A DNA stretch of 64,000 bases from Aquiflexum sp. TKW24L. GTDB lineage: Bacteria > Bacteroidota > Bacteroidia > Cytophagales > Cyclobacteriaceae. The notes beneath the pieces were generated by a model, which saw nothing but the letters and a program-made list of their open reading frames with translations, was not told the DNA's origin and did not search any database. Numbering within the stretch: the first letter of the stretch is position 1; the number at the start of each line of letters is the position of its first letter. Below are positions 18,118-28,103 of this stretch, in pieces. The stretch is taken from positions 1 through 64,000 of the forward strand of contig NZ_JAMFLG010000015.1 of assembly GCF_023502205.1 (NCBI RefSeq), in the 5' to 3' direction. A program made the translations under genes and the position numbers.

Positions 18118-18786
18118 ATGAAACATTTCCTTATTCTTCCATTACTGCTGATTTCCGCGGGCCTTTTTGCGCAATCCATTGCACTATTTGATGGAAAATC
18201 ACTAGACGGCTGGCACATGGATGTCCCTGATCTGGAAAAAGACAGTAGCAATAGAATTCCATTTATTGTTAGAAATGGATTGCTCGTAAGCCTGGGAACT
18301 CCAAACGGGCATTTGCTTACCGACAAGGAATATGAGAATTACAGCTTGGAGGTGGAATACAGGTTTGCAGGTGAACCGGGGAATTGTGGGGTTTTGGTCC
18401 ATGCCTCAGGCTCGAGAAATTTGTACAAGATGTTTCCAAAATCTATCGAAGTGCAAATGATGCATGAGAACGCAGGTGATTTCTGGTGCATCGTGGAAGA
18501 TATCCAAGTTCCGGACATGGAAGCCCGCCGTGGCCCTAAGGGAAACTGGGGCATTACTGAAGGGAAAGGAAGACGGATTCTCAACCTGACTGATAACTCC
18601 GAAAAGCCAATAGGCGAATGGAACAAAATGACAATCGAATGTAAGGCAGACACCATCAGTGTATGGCTCAATGGAGACCTTGTCAACCATGGTTTTGGTG
18701 CTACCGCCACCAAAGGGAAAATCGCCCTACAGGCAGAGGGCGCGGAGGTGGAGTTTAGAAAGGTGGAGTTGACTCCTTTGAAATAA
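18118..18786 (+). CDS. secreted DUF1080 (3-keto-disaccharide hydrolase-like) protein
   Basis: The 222-residue protein starts with a signal peptide (residues 1-19, ending LFAQ), which decides the ATG at 18118 over an upstream TTG. The rest is a concanavalin-like DUF1080 domain: SIALFDGKSLDGWHM at the start, YSLEVEYRFAGEPGNCGVLVHA near 75, and the closing GKIALQAEGAEVEFRKVEL. Members act on glycosides or 3-keto-sugars; the substrate here is unknown. The gene is divergent from the cbb3 locus and convergent with the large outer-membrane gene, with only 13 bp between stops. Confidence 0.85.
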   Translation: MKHFLILPLLLISAGLFAQSIALFDGKSLDGWHMDVPDLEKDSSNRIPFIVRNGLLVSLGTPNGHLLTDKEYENYSLEVEYRFAGEPGNCGVLVHASGSRNLYKMFPKSIEVQMMHENAGDFWCIVEDIQVPDMEARRGPKGNWGITEGKGRRILNLTDNSEKPIGEWNKMTIECKADTISVWLNGDLVNHGFGATATKGKIALQAEGAEVEFRKVELTPLK

Positions 18787-18799
18787 ATAAACAGACCAT

Positions 18800-21700
18800 T
18801 CAAAACAAAGCCGTCACCTGCATCCGGCCAATATGCACCAAACGGTCCAGTCCTTCTGAATTCCTTCCCTCGTAGACCATATTCATTTGTAGCCCCTCTC
18901 CTATTTTTTGCAGCCAATTGAGCGTCCAGGTCAGGTTGTTGCCGGGAGTTAATGCCTGAAGCATCTCGTATCCTGCGGGTGAATTTGGCAAGCCATTGTA
19001 TTCTATGAAAGTGTATTTGAAATTGGCATTGATGGTCGTTTTGATAGCCTTTGCAAAACGGAAATCCAATCCCATTTGATGGATATTGGAACGCTCATTA
19101 ATTTCTTGGTTGGCAAGATTTTGTTTGTCAATATAATGATACATCAAAGTAGACCGGAACAAGCTGCTTGGTTGCCACGCAAGTTCAGGTCCGATTCCAT
19201 ATTGTTCGATAAAATAATTTCTGTTACTGAGAAAATCCGAATTGGCGATTCTTTTTCCTGTCTGACCCAAAATCCTGAAGTTCAAAACTGGGCTGAAATT
19301 ATACCTTGTATTCAGCCTCCAATCCTTTTGGATCAAGTCATCAAATCCACCTGATAGCAACTGTTTGTTTTGACTGTCAAATAGTGAAAGATCAAAACCA
19401 TACTTTGCCGAGGAACGATTGAAGAAAAATGAGGACCGGATCACCTGCCTTACTGAAATCAGATCCTCAGCTGCAAATCCACCGACAAAGGGATTGACCC
19501 GGCCCCAAAACTCATTGGAAGTAATTTTCTTTTCAATACTCAGACTAGTCGTATTTGAAAACTTATATAAGAATTGCAACGCTCCGCCTGCTGAACTCCA
19601 ATTGTCAGGAAACTTTGCATTAAGCCTATAATTGAAAATCGTCGTGTAAGCCTGCACAAAATCAGTTGTCGGTATAAAGACTTTGATGAAGTTTTTTTCT
19701 TCGGGATTGATCGCTATGTAGAATTCATTTAGCTGTTGGATCCCATCATTGTTGTCATCCCTCCAAGCATGTGTTCCCTCCCCTGTGGGAACAGGAAGGA
19801 AAACAAATTCCCTTCTAAACTCCCGTCCATTTCCAAGGGCATAACTGAGTTCATTTCTTACATTGCCTTTGGCCAAAGTGCCAAGGTAGTCGACTTTGCC
19901 GAGGACAGTGCTTTCATTTTCTTGATCCACCCTGAGAAATTCCAATTCCCGGTAAGTAAATGTGGCAGTCAGGTCATGCGCTCCAAATCTCCTTTTCAGT
20001 CCAAACATGGTCTGAAATGCTTCTGTATCTGGGGTAATCACGCCATTGACCGGAAACTTATCCTCACGAATCGAGGCATTGACGAAGAATGAATATGCCA
20101 GGGTATCGTTTGATTTGAGGTAAACAAGGTGTTCCAAGAAATTCATCGCCGTGCTCACTATGGAATCCTTTTCGATATCGCGGACAGCATTACGATCCAA
20201 CATGATTCGATATCCTGGAACCAAAACTTTGGAGCGGTATTGGAAATCACCCGTGTATCGAAGCCAATCCGAATTGAGGTCCCTTACATTGGAATTCAAA
20301 AGGAAGAAACTGTTTTTGAAATAAAAACGCTTCCCGATCTGCTGATCCCATTTGGCAAGGTGCTGGGTTCCATCCAAAATCTGACCCCGATTTCTGAGGT
20401 TGAACCTATAGCTGAAGGAATTTTGAATGTCTTTATTCAATTCAATCTGGGTATTGAAAATCCGCTCATGTCCTACCTCTATTGCATCTTCGGGATCTAA
20501 ACTCCAGTCCCTGTCAAATTCAATATACCGCAACCGGTCTATAAAACTGAAATATGCGGAGTTGTATTCATATTCTGCTAAGGCTCTGAATTTGTAATCC
20601 TTGAATAAATTTAACATCCGGTTTTCAGATATAATCCCTGATTTGACACCAAATCCCCTATTGGTCTCACTGTCAATATCAGAAAAGAGATTTTGGTCGG
20701 AATTTGAAAAGGCCACTTCTGTATAAACCTGCTCGTACTGATTCAATTTTACCCTTGTTCCTGTGGTAAACATTTGTTTTTTATTGGGTGCAGGTAGTTG
20801 GGATAAATTGGAATAATTACCTTGAGATACCCCATTCAATTTAGGAACAAATCCAAAAACAGGTCCATTTGATAACTGACTTTGCCTGATGTAATCGCCA
20901 TTTCCCTGACCGACTTCACTGAAAGACACGGCATAAAAAGCTACTTCCGGGTCATTGGAATATTCATAATATTCAAAAGTATTTCCCCGGTCATCAATAT
21001 CATTTACTATTTTGTACAAAATCCTATTCGGATCAAAAGCCACACTGTCCACCCTCGGAACAGAGGCCGACTCCAGATCATTGCCAACAGATGCAAGCAA
21101 AACTTTTTCCTGATCAGACAAGTCGAAAAAAAGTGGTCTGTTCCGATTGTCCTGCTCCCTGTATAAATTCATATAAACCGAAACCTTGTCGGATTCCTGA
21201 ATATGATTGGCAGTGAGAATCGATCGGGAATAATTCCGCTCAGAATATTCAAAATCTATCCGGATTCTGGTGTATTGGGTAATCAGGACTTTGGGGGTAA
21301 AAGTAATCTCTCCCTGATTATAATCGATGACATAATCATAATTGAATCCTCTCTGCAGCTGCACCCCGTCCAAAAATACCCTTTCAGAATTTGCCATGAT
21401 GATGACAAAGCTTTCATTTTGGGGGCCGGGTATCCTATAGGGTCCAAGTGTGCCTTCTGTTACCTCCAATAAAATCGAGGCAAACTTCCCTTTAGCAACG
21501 GATGCAGCTGCCTGTGTCGATGCCTGCCACTTTTCGCCCAAACGGTAATTGGTCGTGAATTGTGCTCCCTGAACATTTTTATAATACCTCAGAAACTCAG
21601 ACTTTCGCTGCTGAAGTACGACATCCCCTGCTGACAAGCTGAATTTATCATTGTACAGCTCGACCAGAATATTATCAAAATCCTGTACTTGTTGGGTGTT

Positions 21701-22288
21701 GCCTTCGGGTTGAAAGGGCACATTCTGGTCTGTGATACTTGCTCTGATATTGAGATTTTCGGTCAGCTGCCCACTCATCTGAAGGTTCAATGATGAATTG
21801 ACAAAGAGGTTTTGGGTGTTTCCAAAAGAGATGCCCCTGGTCAGGTTTCCGGATTTATTGAGGTTGGTGCTTGGAAAAAGTTCTTCACGGAAATCAAAAG
21901 CCGGTGCAGCCTGTACACGATTGTTTTTGAACATGGCTGTGGAATCATAGTCTACCAAAAGCGTCCTTTTGGCTGATGTCCGGTTCAATGCATATGGGAA
22001 AGTCCGGCAACAGACGAGAAGCGAATCAACATGGTCTTCGATGTTCCCTTGGATAGTAAGATTGCCTGTATTGAGGTCATAGCTGAAAGCATAGGGCTTT
22101 TCTGATCTGTCTTTCACACTGATGCTTTCTTCAATTACACTCAGCGAATCCAATATAAATGGCTTTGTGGCCTGGCTTTTTGGAATCCATTTGCAAGTAG
22201 AATTTTGGGCAAAAACACTCGTATAGAATCCCAAATTCAAAATTAGAACCAAGACAAAATACCTTACCCGAATCATTCTGTTAGACAT
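18800..22288 (-). CDS. large outer-membrane beta-barrel-like surface protein
   Basis: The 1162-residue protein has a signal peptide (cleavage near VFAQ) and is almost entirely made of alternating aromatic/polar beta strands. The segment with LTRGISFGNTQNLFVNSS, then NIRASITDQNVPFQPEG and ELYNDKFSLSAGDVVLQ at about residues 145-225, resembles the repeated region of large SprA-type gliding/secretion proteins of Bacteroidota, but this one is about half that size. The last residues (MQVTALF) end in Phe, as outer-membrane barrels usually do. Function is unknown; a role in surface assembly is inference. It stands between convergent and co-oriented neighbours. Confidence 0.7.
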   Translation of the reverse strand: MSNRMIRVRYFVLVLILNLGFYTSVFAQNSTCKWIPKSQATKPFILDSLSVIEESISVKDRSEKPYAFSYDLNTGNLTIQGNIEDHVDSLLVCCRTFPYALNRTSAKRTLLVDYDSTAMFKNNRVQAAPAFDFREELFPSTNLNKSGNLTRGISFGNTQNLFVNSSLNLQMSGQLTENLNIRASITDQNVPFQPEGNTQQVQDFDNILVELYNDKFSLSAGDVVLQQRKSEFLRYYKNVQGAQFTTNYRLGEKWQASTQAAASVAKGKFASILLEVTEGTLGPYRIPGPQNESFVIIMANSERVFLDGVQLQRGFNYDYVIDYNQGEITFTPKVLITQYTRIRIDFEYSERNYSRSILTANHIQESDKVSVYMNLYREQDNRNRPLFFDLSDQEKVLLASVGNDLESASVPRVDSVAFDPNRILYKIVNDIDDRGNTFEYYEYSNDPEVAFYAVSFSEVGQGNGDYIRQSQLSNGPVFGFVPKLNGVSQGNYSNLSQLPAPNKKQMFTTGTRVKLNQYEQVYTEVAFSNSDQNLFSDIDSETNRGFGVKSGIISENRMLNLFKDYKFRALAEYEYNSAYFSFIDRLRYIEFDRDWSLDPEDAIEVGHERIFNTQIELNKDIQNSFSYRFNLRNRGQILDGTQHLAKWDQQIGKRFYFKNSFFLLNSNVRDLNSDWLRYTGDFQYRSKVLVPGYRIMLDRNAVRDIEKDSIVSTAMNFLEHLVYLKSNDTLAYSFFVNASIREDKFPVNGVITPDTEAFQTMFGLKRRFGAHDLTATFTYRELEFLRVDQENESTVLGKVDYLGTLAKGNVRNELSYALGNGREFRREFVFLPVPTGEGTHAWRDDNNDGIQQLNEFYIAINPEEKNFIKVFIPTTDFVQAYTTIFNYRLNAKFPDNWSSAGGALQFLYKFSNTTSLSIEKKITSNEFWGRVNPFVGGFAAEDLISVRQVIRSSFFFNRSSAKYGFDLSLFDSQNKQLLSGGFDDLIQKDWRLNTRYNFSPVLNFRILGQTGKRIANSDFLSNRNYFIEQYGIGPELAWQPSSLFRSTLMYHYIDKQNLANQEINERSNIHQMGLDFRFAKAIKTTINANFKYTFIEYNGLPNSPAGYEMLQALTPGNNLTWTLNWLQKIGEGLQMNMVYEGRNSEGLDRLVHIGRMQVTALF

Positions 22289-22406
22289 ATACCTTGCTAA
22301 GGTAATATTTTCATCAAAAAGATGGATAAGTCTCAGATTAAAAGCATTTTCCCAGATTCAAAAACAAAAAATTAAGTGAAAACAGGAATGAAACCTTGCA
22401 ATATGG

Positions 22407-25400
22407 CTAGACAACCGGGATTTCTTCTACCAGATTGAAGGACAAAAAGAATGATGTTCCTTTTCCTTCTTCAGTTTCAAACCATATTTTGCCGCCTTCA
22501 GTTTCTACACCTCTTTTTGCAATGGCAAGCCCCAATCCTGAACCTTCGGATTTGGTGCTGAAGTTTGGTACAAATATTTTGTCTCTCAATGCCAGAGGAA
22601 TTCCCTTACCGTTGTCTTTTATTTCTAGGACTACTTGGTGTTCTATTACCCTGAGGAAAAGTAGGATGATTGATTTTCGGGGTGGTTCGGTGGCCTGAAA
22701 TCCATTGATGATCAGATTTGCAATGATTCTTCCAAAAAGTTGTTTGTCACCCATCACAGGCAAGTTACCTTCATCTGTAAGGTCTCCAAAGATAATTTTT
22801 TCATTTTCCCTATTCTTAAACAACTCCAAGGTACCCAACACCACTTTCTTGAAATCCATGAGTTCTTTCTTTGGTTTTGGCATTTTGGCAAAACTTGAAA
22901 AAGATGTGGCGATATCGCTCAAGGTATCTACCTGATGGATCAATGTTTCTAATGGTTGTTTGAGTTTTTTGGGATCATCCAGCTTTCCCTCAGATTGTAA
23001 CCGCAGCAGATGTTGCAAAGTAAGTTTCATGGGTGTCAGCGGATTTTTGATTTCATGGGCGACCTGTTTTGCCATTTCTCTCCATGCAGACTCTTTTTCC
23101 GAATTGGCAAGGTCTTTCTTGCTAGCTTCAAGTTTGAACAGCATGTTGTTGTATTCATTTACAAGCAGCCCAATTTCATCATTGGTAGGCCAATACATCG
23201 GTTCATTGTTTTCCAAACCTGTCACTTTGAGTTTTTGGGTCAAGAGTTTGAAAGGAAAAGTAAGGTTTTTGGAAACAAAATAAGAAATGAACAAAAACAA
23301 CACGAAGACCAATACGAATATGTTAATGATATTACTCAATACATCGGCGATCAACAAATCCAATTCTGTCTCCGATTCGAAAAATGGTACCGCCACAATG
23401 GCCTGAACATCCTGCCCGTCCTTAGACCTGATAGCAGAATACACAGATTTGAAAGTCAGGTTACCAATTTTTTCTTCTAAAAGAACAAGATTATTTTGAC
23501 CTTCCACCAATTCCACTATGGCGTAAGGATTTATATAATTGGTGAGGACTTTTTTGTCAAAAATATTGGGCTGTGAAGTACTTACCAGGATTCCTTCTTT
23601 GCTGTAAAGATTAATGTCGGTGTTGGCATTTCCCGAGAGGTTATTCATAGTCTCCAATAGCTCGTCTTTTTCCAGGATTCCACTGTTTTTCTTTTCAAGT
23701 ACCGGGGACAAGTTGTCCGTCACTAAGGAGGTTTTTTGGAGATACTGTCTATGAAGCTCTTCTTGATAAGAACTTGTAAACAAGCCAACTATGATTAGGC
23801 TGATGATCAGGATAGGAAAAAAGAAGGCGAAATTCAGGTAAAGCTGAAGTTTTGTAGCGTAATTAAACCTAAATGAACCTATCTTTTTCGAAAATGCAAA
23901 GACCATCAGGGCCACAAGTGTGAACATAATGAACCCTAAAAAAAACAAGGAAATGTCAGCAAGGATATAATATATCGGATATACTGGAGACGACACTACG
24001 ATCACCTTATCCCCTTCTTTGACACCGACATGATGGAAACTACCTTTATATATCCCTGAAGAAAATAAGGTTGATTGGTTTAACAAACCCTCAATTCCAG
24101 CAGCCCGATAATTGAATAAGCCCACTCCATATTTCAATTCCCCTTCCTCATAGACTGCGTAATCAAACTTTTTGTCGTTAAGACCTGCCATGTACTTCTC
24201 ATCTATCAGCAACTTGGGAAATACCGATCCGGGAACAATCCTCAATTGCCGCAATTCTAAAAATACTGTACCGATGTAAAAATTATCTTTAAACATCGGA
24301 ATGAAGGCAAAATATTGGTTTCCGTCTCCTTCTGTCCCTTTTTGGATAAAATACAGGTCTTTCACGGAGGTGGCATAATCACTTTTGACAAACTGCATTT
24401 CGAAGTCATTGAGTGTACTGGAATTATATCTGTCCAGAATGTTTTCACCGAAATAGTTAAATACTTTTACTTTGAGCACATATTGATCAAAGTAATTGTT
24501 CATGTGGATTTTCCTGATCTTTTGCTCAATAGCTTCTTTCCTCATCAATGGATCAATCATTGAATTTTTGATAAAAATATCCTCACTAATCCGCTGCATG
24601 ATATCCGAAAGAAAAAATTCACCTAGAATATCATTCTCTACCAACATTTCTGTTCCAAAACTTGCCTTGGATTTAAAATTCCGCTCAAGGTAAACCTGAT
24701 GCGAAGCCACTCCGGTAATTACTGCCGCAACCAGGCATCCGAAGAAAAAAGTAAGAAAGGTGTTGAGCCCTATGGAAAAAATGTACTTGTATAAGGTAAA
24801 GTTGATAACAGCTATCAGGAAGATAAGATGGGCCAAATAAGCGACCATCCATATCCAATTAAAATAACCTAAGATTATTACTATGGGTAATGAAAAATAA
24901 AAAATGAGGGAGACCGCTTTCTTTTTGTTTAATGGATTTTTGTAAAATACCAATTCCAAAGCCAATACCGTGAACATAAAATAGGCGGCACCACCAAGAA
25001 ACACAATAGATAGGCTGACGATTTTAAACCAATCCAAAGAAGGAAGACTTAGAATATTCAGGTCCCACTGGGAATTGCTCAAAATATCTAGATAAAGCGC
25101 ATAAAACAATGCTAAAAAAAGTGTTGAAAATAAATATGCTACGACAATAAAAACTTTACTGTTCTTCTTGATTCTCCTTTTACTGAGCCAATTTTTAAAA
25201 TCATGGCTGGCGATTATCCTGAGGACCATGGACAATAAAACTGCCAAACAGATGATATTTAGAAAGAGGTCACCCAAACTTGGATTGAACCAAGAAGAAG
25301 CGTATCCGGATGGATCAAAAAGGCGGTAGTCGAAGTAATCTTTTGGAAATCTAAAAACCAGCATTAAGGCCCTTATAGTGACCAATACAGCTGCTGCCGC

Positions 25401-26129
25401 AATTAATGCTTTCACTTGTTTACCTTTTGTCCATAAATTCAAAATAAGTTTTCTAGTCATCAAAATGATCAGGAAGAACAGTGAGAAAAAGAAAACCATC
25501 AAAGCCAATCGGCTTGATGGTTCTACTGGGACTTGCTCAGGATCAAAATAGACAGAAAATAAAAATTCCCCCTTGGACCCTTTTACCGCCATCAAACCAA
25601 CCTCTTGTTCTGAGGAAATGCTCTTGGGATCAGTAGGGAAAATCTCGGAATTGAAACCTGATTCCAGATATTGGTTTTGAAAATCTCTTTTAAAGTATAA
25701 AGGGTATAACTGTATGATCCAATACCCTTGGTTGTTACGGGAAAACCGCCTTGCTTTTGAAAAATAAATCCCTCTCTTGTCCTCAAGGATCCGAAGTTTA
25801 GATTTTGAATTGACCCAATCAAAATCAGGCATGTAGGAGAAATCTGACCAATAAACGAGCCTGCCTGATTCCGAAAAAAGATAATAAGAATGAGAGGCGT
25901 CTATGGTGAGGTTGGTAAAAGAAAACTCTTCCTCAGGTCTGTTTTTAAGTAGGAGGAGCAGAAAATCTTCATCAAACTCCCTTTCTACCTTTTGGATTTG
26001 ATTGGTTATCGGCTTGATTAATCTTTCCTCGTCATTTAAATCATCAAGAAAAAAATTAGAAATCAATAAAACCCCCAAACTAATCAGGGCTACAAAAAAT
26101 AAAATTTTACGAGTATTTCGCATAACCAT
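22407..26129 (-). CDS. multi-sensor histidine kinase with HAMP domain, orphan
   Basis: The 1240-residue kinase has a first helix at 8-27 and an extracytoplasmic domain to about 210. A block of about seven helices follows, then a second extracytoplasmic domain (about 500-720), further helices, a third cache-like domain (about 790-935) and HAMP. The kinase core has the H box VAHEIKNPLTPMKL near 1020, the N box IIANLIINGFQA, DNGKGIP and GSGLGLAIA. The core resembles NtrY kinases. No response regulator gene lies within the window next to it. A second in-frame ATG at codon 3 is an equally good start. Confidence 0.9.
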   Translation of the reverse strand: MVMRNTRKILFFVALISLGVLLISNFFLDDLNDEERLIKPITNQIQKVEREFDEDFLLLLLKNRPEEEFSFTNLTIDASHSYYLFSESGRLVYWSDFSYMPDFDWVNSKSKLRILEDKRGIYFSKARRFSRNNQGYWIIQLYPLYFKRDFQNQYLESGFNSEIFPTDPKSISSEQEVGLMAVKGSKGEFLFSVYFDPEQVPVEPSSRLALMVFFFSLFFLIILMTRKLILNLWTKGKQVKALIAAAAVLVTIRALMLVFRFPKDYFDYRLFDPSGYASSWFNPSLGDLFLNIICLAVLLSMVLRIIASHDFKNWLSKRRIKKNSKVFIVVAYLFSTLFLALFYALYLDILSNSQWDLNILSLPSLDWFKIVSLSIVFLGGAAYFMFTVLALELVFYKNPLNKKKAVSLIFYFSLPIVIILGYFNWIWMVAYLAHLIFLIAVINFTLYKYIFSIGLNTFLTFFFGCLVAAVITGVASHQVYLERNFKSKASFGTEMLVENDILGEFFLSDIMQRISEDIFIKNSMIDPLMRKEAIEQKIRKIHMNNYFDQYVLKVKVFNYFGENILDRYNSSTLNDFEMQFVKSDYATSVKDLYFIQKGTEGDGNQYFAFIPMFKDNFYIGTVFLELRQLRIVPGSVFPKLLIDEKYMAGLNDKKFDYAVYEEGELKYGVGLFNYRAAGIEGLLNQSTLFSSGIYKGSFHHVGVKEGDKVIVVSSPVYPIYYILADISLFFLGFIMFTLVALMVFAFSKKIGSFRFNYATKLQLYLNFAFFFPILIISLIIVGLFTSSYQEELHRQYLQKTSLVTDNLSPVLEKKNSGILEKDELLETMNNLSGNANTDINLYSKEGILVSTSQPNIFDKKVLTNYINPYAIVELVEGQNNLVLLEEKIGNLTFKSVYSAIRSKDGQDVQAIVAVPFFESETELDLLIADVLSNIINIFVLVFVLFLFISYFVSKNLTFPFKLLTQKLKVTGLENNEPMYWPTNDEIGLLVNEYNNMLFKLEASKKDLANSEKESAWREMAKQVAHEIKNPLTPMKLTLQHLLRLQSEGKLDDPKKLKQPLETLIHQVDTLSDIATSFSSFAKMPKPKKELMDFKKVVLGTLELFKNRENEKIIFGDLTDEGNLPVMGDKQLFGRIIANLIINGFQATEPPRKSIILLFLRVIEHQVVLEIKDNGKGIPLALRDKIFVPNFSTKSEGSGLGLAIAKRGVETEGGKIWFETEEGKGTSFFLSFNLVEEIPVV

Positions 26130-26174
26130 AAGTTACGCAAATAGCAAAATCTGTTCCCAGATCCCAATCATTAT

Positions 26175-26438
26175 TTAATATTTTTCCCCATGAAAAAGAA
26201 ATTTTGCTTTTCTCTTTTTTGCATTCCTATACCACAGATATCCCAATACCAAAGCAAGCAGGTAAGGCATACTCAAAAGATAAAGTATTCCCATGTTTAG
26301 ACCTGCACCGATGGTGGTTTCACCATTACTCACATTGTTTTCAATTCCTGCCCTGCACATGGCACATTGTGCCATGACGGACACATGGGACATCAAAAAG
26401 AAAATTATAACAAGCACTGATATATAAATTGACCTCAT
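26175..26438 (-). CDS. small membrane protein with conserved CAMC motif near SCO
   Basis: The 87-residue product has a signal-like helix (residues 5-23), then QCAMCRAGIENN with a CxxC pair right after it, and a second helix at about 48-68 followed by a basic tail. I chose the ATG at 26438 because the longer frame overlaps the DUF420 gene and lacks coherent sequence. It lies downstream of SCO and DUF420, so a thiol or copper role in oxidase assembly is a reasonable guess but no more. Confidence 0.65.
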   Translation of the reverse strand: MRSIYISVLVIIFFLMSHVSVMAQCAMCRAGIENNVSNGETTIGAGLNMGILYLLSMPYLLALVLGYLWYRNAKKRKAKFLFHGEKY

Positions 26439-26470
26439 ATAATTGGAAACGCCAAGTTTTATCAATTGGT

Positions 26471-27019
26471 TTAGAAACTGTAATAGGGACTGATCATGAG
26501 ATAGACAATGACCCCGGTAACGGTGACATATAGCCATATCGGAAACGCAAATTTAACAACTTTTTTATGTTTTGCCCTTTGATCTGTATAACCATAATAA
26601 TAAGCCAAAAGAATTGGGAATAATGCCACTGCCGCAAGCACGATATGCGTGATAAGTATGAAATAATATACAGGTCTGATCCATCCTTCCCCTCCAAATG
26701 TGGTGCTTTCTGCAGTAGCATGATATATTACATAGGAAATCAAAAATATCGCACCTAACCCAAATGCGGCTGTCATCGCAGCCCTATGGTAATCAATCTT
26801 TCCATTTTTAATGAAAATCACTCCGGCAATCAAAGCTACAGTTGCAGCAGAGTTAATGACTGCATTTAAATGTGGCAAGAAATATACCCAATCACTTCCT
26901 ACGTCAATTTTTGAAGGCATAAACAACAATACCGCAACCAATACCGGTACTATCACTGCGATCACAGAAATCCACCTGATCACACCCTTATCTGATGTCT
27001 GTAAGCTACTTGGTTCCAT
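26471..27019 (-). CDS. DUF420 membrane protein, oxidase assembly locus
   Basis: The 182-residue protein has five hydrophobic helices with conserved His in LPHLNAVINS, AFGLGAIFLISYVIYH and ILITHIVLAA. This matches DUF420, often found beside SCO proteins and cytochrome oxidase operons and distantly like CtaM/CtaG-type assembly factors. Its start overlaps the SCO gene by 14 nt, so translation is coupled. Confidence 0.85.
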   Translation of the reverse strand: MEPSSLQTSDKGVIRWISVIAVIVPVLVAVLLFMPSKIDVGSDWVYFLPHLNAVINSAATVALIAGVIFIKNGKIDYHRAAMTAAFGLGAIFLISYVIYHATAESTTFGGEGWIRPVYYFILITHIVLAAVALFPILLAYYYGYTDQRAKHKKVVKFAFPIWLYVTVTGVIVYLMISPYYSF

Positions 27020-27674
27020 GTAATAAAATTTTTGTTTCTAATATCAATTTGTCAACATCTTCTCTATTTGTTCCGCTATAATAGCCTCTGATCCTTCCCT
27101 GTCCATCAATTAAGACAAACTTATCACTATGGACAAATTCCTCAGGCTGACCTTTTCCATCGATAGTCGGAAGGAGAAAACCACATCTGGCAAGATTATA
27201 TATCAATGATTTATTCCCTGTCAGGAAGTACCACTTACCCGGCGTAGCCATGTGTAGTTTGGCATATTCAGACAGCACTTCAGGAGTATCATATTCAGGA
27301 TCTATGGAAATGGAGTAAATCTGGATTTCACCATCATTCCTAAAAGCATCATCCACCCGTTCTAGTTCTGTAGACATGACAGGACATATACTTGGACAGG
27401 AAGTGAAGAAAAAATCGACAATAGTGATTTTTTCGGACATTTCATTTTTACCACGGATTTGGCCGTCTTGGTCAGTAAGGGTAAAATCAGGAATAAAATG
27501 CTGTCCAGATTCCACCATGTTGCAGTCACCAAGTGGATCCTCTACTCCATCTTGAAAAAGAATCGGAATATCATATTGGTTATTTCCAAAGGATCTCAAA
27601 AACAAAAAAATCACGACAGGAACAAGCAGAATACACACTAAAACAAATCCCTGTAGAATTCTTAAACTTTTCAT
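27006..27674 (-). CDS. SCO1/SenC-family copper chaperone for the CuA site
   Basis: The 222-residue protein is anchored by one N-terminal helix (about residues 6-27) and has a thioredoxin-like domain. The copper ligands are visible: the two Cys of SCPSICP near residue 97 and His in EFVHSDKFVLID near 185. SCO proteins deliver copper to, or reduce, the CuA site of oxidase subunit II. It follows the coxD gene after 81 bp containing a terminator hairpin and is coupled to DUF420. Confidence 0.92.
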   Translation of the reverse strand: MKSLRILQGFVLVCILLVPVVIFLFLRSFGNNQYDIPILFQDGVEDPLGDCNMVESGQHFIPDFTLTDQDGQIRGKNEMSEKITIVDFFFTSCPSICPVMSTELERVDDAFRNDGEIQIYSISIDPEYDTPEVLSEYAKLHMATPGKWYFLTGNKSLIYNLARCGFLLPTIDGKGQPEEFVHSDKFVLIDGQGRIRGYYSGTNREDVDKLILETKILLHGTK

Positions 27675-27694
27675 TGCTTTACTTTTTACTTAAA

Positions 27695-27737
27695 CAAAAA
27701 AAGAGGTTGAAGTTTCCACTCCAACCTACTTTTTTTT
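27695..27737 (-). terminator. terminator after the act-cox operon
   Basis: Ten-position arms with one mismatch (27704-27713 and 27718-27727) surround a 4-nt loop. A7 on the left and T8 on the right give a U tract in either direction. It lies 19 bp beyond the coxD stop and before the SCO start. Confidence 0.7.
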
Positions 27738-27755
27738 AATATTAATTTTAATCAA

Positions 27756-28085
27756 CTACCATCTCAGATTGAATATATCACTTCCTTCTCTTACCAAGGC
27801 GATTACTAACCAAACAAGGAAAATCAAAGGCACAATTATGGAATAAAACAAAGGTTTTGCCTCTTCACCCAAGTGCATGAATTCCATCATAATATATTTT
27901 GCTTTCCAAATAGTCAAGCCGATGAAAATCGCATACAATAGCAAGCCTCTAGGCAGGGTAAATGCAAATACGAATTCTACTAAAGTCAATAAAAGTAGTA
28001 TTCCTGCCGTTTTCCAGATTTTTTTTATTTTAGCCTCATCTCTCGGCAATACCTCAAGTGCGGATTTATTTTCTTGCAAAGCCAT
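27756..28085 (-). CDS. coxD: cytochrome c oxidase subunit IV (prokaryotic type)
   Basis: The 109-residue protein has three helices (about residues 27-46, 48-65 and 80-100) and the central LTIWKAKYIMMEFMHL, typical of the prokaryotic subunit IV family. It is the last gene before the terminator in the act-cox operon, 18 bp after coxC. It is a structural subunit with no catalytic residues. Confidence 0.88.
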   Translation of the reverse strand: MALQENKSALEVLPRDEAKIKKIWKTAGILLLLTLVEFVFAFTLPRGLLLYAIFIGLTIWKAKYIMMEFMHLGEEAKPLFYSIIVPLIFLVWLVIALVREGSDIFNLRW

Positions 28086-28103
28086 ATCTTTTATTTTAAA
28101 TTT

